64,000 bases of DNA, taken from positions 1,302,001 through 1,366,000 of the forward strand of contig OZ242017.1 of the NCBI GenBank assembly GCA_965204835.1, read 5' to 3'. Position 1 is the stretch's first letter, and each line of letters starts with the position of its first letter. This document shows, piece by piece, positions 61,678 to 64,000 of the stretch. Source of the DNA: VXMT01 sp965204835 (lineage in GTDB: Bacteria; Chloroflexota; Dehalococcoidia; UBA2979). The notes under the pieces are model-generated. The model was not told where the DNA came from. It did not search any database and saw nothing but the letters and a program-made list of their open reading frames with translations. A program made the translations under genes and the position numbers.

Positions 61678-62322
61678 CTACGGGATGATCAGCTCTTCGC
61701 CCACGAACAGGTTTGCGAGGCCATCGACGGTGGTGCCGTTGGCCGCGGCGAGCGCCTCGACGGTGATATCGAACCGCAGCGCGATGTCATAGGCCGTGTC
61801 GCCGGCCTGCACCACGTAGATTTCCGCGCCCGAGTCGTCGGTGGTGGTCTCGGCATCCGAGTCGTCGGCGTCCGCCCCATCGTCGCCCCCCGCGTCGTCG
61901 GAGGTGTCCGATCCCTCGGGGGTGTAGCCCTGCCGCACCGTCAGGACCTGGCCGACGAAGATGAGCGCGGCGTCCTCGATGTCGTTGAGTTCCATGATGG
62001 CGTCGACGGTGGTGTCGAAGCGCTCCGCGATCGCGAAGAGCGTGTCGCCTGCCTCGACGGTGTACTCGACTTCCTCGCCGGACACGACGGCGGTCTGCGT
62101 CGCCGTCGCCTCGGCCGTGGGGCTCGCGACGATGGTGGGTTCGGGGGTGCGCGCGAACGGAGTCGCGGTCGGGATGGGCGTGGACTCCGAGGAGGTCGGT
62201 TCCGGCGTGGGCTCGGCCTCGTCGTCCCCGCCACAGGCGGCGGCGAGGAGCGCGACGCCGGTGATACCGGCGAGCGCCAACCTGGCGAGTGCGGAACGCG
62301 ACGGGAATTGGCTCACGTGCAT
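61678..62322 (-). CDS. Lipoprotein with two LysM domains
   Basis: 214 residues. Signal peptide with lipobox LLAAAC (Cys30), Pro/Thr-rich tether, LysM 1 (YTVEAGDTLFAIAERFDTTV to FVGQVLTV), an Asp-rich spacer, and LysM 2 (YVVQAGDTAYDIALRFDITV to FVGEELIIP). LysM domains bind peptidoglycan, so it probably links the membrane to the wall. No catalytic domain follows. In the same direction as the M28 peptidase gene, 105 bases downstream of it. Confidence 0.88.
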   Translation of the reverse strand: MHVSQFPSRSALARLALAGITGVALLAAACGGDDEAEPTPEPTSSESTPIPTATPFARTPEPTIVASPTAEATATQTAVVSGEEVEYTVEAGDTLFAIAERFDTTVDAIMELNDIEDAALIFVGQVLTVRQGYTPEGSDTSDDAGGDDGADADDSDAETTTDDSGAEIYVVQAGDTAYDIALRFDITVEALAAANGTTVDGLANLFVGEELIIP

Positions 62323-62427
62323 AGGCGGCTAACCATCCGAGTGCATCGTACCGTAGCGCGGTACGGCCCGGCAAGTGCGCGGCGTATATCGACGGAAGTG
62401 AACCCAGGACCAGCGTGGCGCGAGTCG

Positions 62428-63780
62428 CTATCCGCCGAACTCCGCGACCAGGTCACGCAGCAGCTCGGCCGCGACCTCGAGGAGGATCGCGAGGTCCTTG
62501 GGGAAGACGGTCTCGATGGTGTCCCGGGACGTGTGGATGAACTCCGAGCCGCCGCTGTAGAGCGTGACGGCGGGTACACCCACCTCCTCGAAGCTCACAT
62601 GGTCGGACCCAGCCCCGGGCGGGAACTCGCCCGCGGGGATGCCGTAGCCCAGCCGCGCCGCCGCCGCCGCGCCGCGTTCGGCGAGCGCCGCGTTGCCCTG
62701 CACGAAGCGTGGGCCGTCGAGGGTCCGCTGCCCGATCCGCGCGACCATGTCGAAGTTGAGCATGAACAGCACGCCCGACACGCCGTGCTCTTCCACGAAC
62801 GCCTGCGAGCCGAACAGCCCGATCTCCTCCGCCCCGAACGCGATGAAGCACACGCCCTGGACATGGTGCGTCCGCGCTATCTCGATGAGCAGCGCGGTGC
62901 CCGAGGCGTTGTCGTGCGCGCCCGGGCCACTGGCCACGGAGTCGTAGTGCGCGCCGAGGTACGCGCGGCACTCGCCGTTGCGGGCCACCACGTTCTGCGA
63001 GCGCACCTCGCGCGTCCCGACGTCGGCCGTCACCGTGACCGCCGTGCCGTCGGCGGCCAGCGCGAGCAGCGGCTCGCGCGACTGCCGGGAGACACCGATG
63101 ACGGGGATGGTCACGCCCGATGCCTCTTCGAGCGTCCCGCCGAAGAACCCACGCTCGTTGTTGACGATGACCACGGCTGCCGCGCCGGCGCTCTGCGCGT
63201 TCTGCGCCTTCTCGCGGAACGGCACGACGCCCCGGTCGAGCAGCGCGACGGCGCCCGTCACGTCGACCGCCTCGAAGTCCGCGACGTCGCCGAGGCCGGC
63301 GTGGACGAGCGGCGCGGTCGCCGTACCGTTGCGTGACCCGGCCAGCGCGAGCGCCTGCAGCGAGGGGCCCTCGCCGGGGGTCGCGAGCGAGGAGTGGTCG
63401 CCCCAGTAGGAGGTGTCGAACTCCTCGATGTCCACGACATAACCAGCATCACGGAGCTGGGCGGCGATGTACTCCGCTGCCTCGCGCTCCTCGTCGGTGC
63501 CCGCCGGGCGGATGCCGATGTCGACGGCGAGTGTGCGCAGGTCCTCCCATGCGCGGTCGGCGTCGGGGTCGCTGAGCTCCACGACGCTGAACGGCGCGGG
63601 CGGCGTCGCGGTGGGTGTCGGCGTTGCGGTCGGGGGCGGCGCCGTCGCGGTCGGTGGTGCGGTGGGCGTGCCGGCCGGCGCGGTGGCGACGGCGTCGGGC
63701 TCGCCGCCGCCGGAGCACGCGGCGGTGAGCAGCACCGCGGCCACGACCAGCAGGAGCCATCGACGTGCAGCGTGCGTCAT
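62428..63780 (-). CDS. M28 family zinc aminopeptidase, lipoprotein
   Basis: Secreted, membrane-anchored peptidase of 450 residues. Signal peptide with TAAC (Cys22), a Pro/Thr tether to about residue 62, a PA insert (LLDRGVVPFREKAQNAQSAG) and the catalytic M28 domain. Zinc ligands are visible as GAHYDSVASGPGAHDNASG (His, Asp), FGAEEIGLFGSQ (Glu), NFDMV (Asp) and HTSRDT (His). Substrate specificity within M28 cannot be told. Confidence 0.9.
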   Translation of the reverse strand: MTHAARRWLLLVVAAVLLTAACSGGGEPDAVATAPAGTPTAPPTATAPPPTATPTPTATPPAPFSVVELSDPDADRAWEDLRTLAVDIGIRPAGTDEEREAAEYIAAQLRDAGYVVDIEEFDTSYWGDHSSLATPGEGPSLQALALAGSRNGTATAPLVHAGLGDVADFEAVDVTGAVALLDRGVVPFREKAQNAQSAGAAAVVIVNNERGFFGGTLEEASGVTIPVIGVSRQSREPLLALAADGTAVTVTADVGTREVRSQNVVARNGECRAYLGAHYDSVASGPGAHDNASGTALLIEIARTHHVQGVCFIAFGAEEIGLFGSQAFVEEHGVSGVLFMLNFDMVARIGQRTLDGPRFVQGNAALAERGAAAAARLGYGIPAGEFPPGAGSDHVSFEEVGVPAVTLYSGGSEFIHTSRDTIETVFPKDLAILLEVAAELLRDLVAEFGG

Positions 63781-63904
63781 CTCGCACCTCCCGAGGGCAG
63801 GCTGGTGGTCTCAGTGGTGGTGGGAGAGCGTGACGGGGGGTGACCGTCACTGCTGCACACGATCGTAACAGAGGCCGCGGGCCAAGGCGCTCGCGGGGAG
63901 ATCC

Positions 63905-64000
63905 CTACGAGCGGGGCTTGCGGGAGGTGAACCAGCGCCGGATGCGCGCCGCGATGGTCTCCGAGCGATAGGAGATCGTGCGGCCTCGCCACTGCTGCGT
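63905..64000 (-). CDS. C-terminal fragment of an unknown protein
   Basis: Only the last 31 residues are inside the window: TQQWRGRTISYRSETIAARI, then RRWFTSRKPRS and a stop. The basic, Arg-rich end is all that can be seen, so no family is proposed. The 124 bases between this stop and the M28 start show no further gene. Confidence 0.4.
   Translation of the reverse strand, partial: TQQWRGRTISYRSETIAARIRRWFTSRKPRS

Overview
The window is about 70% G+C, tightly packed, and carries only protein-coding genes that I can recognise; I see no rRNA, tRNA or CRISPR array. The gene set points to a monoderm-like, peptidoglycan-making, respiring bacterium. Lipoproteins with Pro/Thr linkers, a GWNLVGW secreted protein, a class II ribonucleotide reductase next to nrdR, and many GTG starts suggest a member of Chloroflexota (Dehalococcoidia-like). 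That assignment is an inference, not a proof.

Layout. 1-18,300 (minus strand): an almost uninterrupted division and cell-wall (dcw) operon, mraZ-rsmH-ftsL-ftsI-murF-mraY-murD-ftsW-murG-murC-ddl-ftsQ-ftsA-ftsZ, followed by nrdR and nrdJ. murE and murB are missing from their usual places. The operon starts at a good promoter with MraZ boxes. Its FtsZ has an extraordinary 278-residue acidic N-terminal extension. 18,357-28,048 (plus): mog-trmD-rplS, a low-GC SMT-like methyltransferase, then priA-def-yajC-secD-secF; def appears to start at CTG, and SecF has a large acidic insertion. 28,070-34,310: a small membrane protein, a Phd/VapC toxin-antitoxin pair sitting between two copies of the 3' end of a DUF606 transporter gene, selB, a histone-deacetylase-like hydrolase, a zinc-ribbon protein and hemW. 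34,453-43,785 (plus): aspS, a peptide ABC transporter without its ATPases, and tig-clpP-clpX. 43,823-50,609: a short, possibly frameshifted secreted protein, tlyA-nadK, an ArgA-like acetyltransferase with a Nudix hydrolase, and frdABCD. 50,679-64,000: lipoproteins, an amino-acid-type binding protein, fumC, an accessory block, mdh, icd, a propionyl-CoA-type carboxyltransferase, a LysM lipoprotein and an M28 peptidase.

The most notable system is in the accessory block at 54,834-57,513, wedged between the TCA-cycle genes fumC and mdh. It holds a CD-NTase immediately followed by a Cap15-like protein (two membrane helices plus a beta-rich domain): a minimal two-gene CBASS anti-phage system of markedly lower G+C than its surroundings. 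A PD-(D/E)XK-like protein lies just upstream.

How the genes work together: the first third builds and divides the wall, the second handles protein synthesis, export and quality control, and the last third runs central carbon metabolism (succinate-fumarate-malate and isocitrate steps), with small mobile defence or addiction modules inserted at operon borders.
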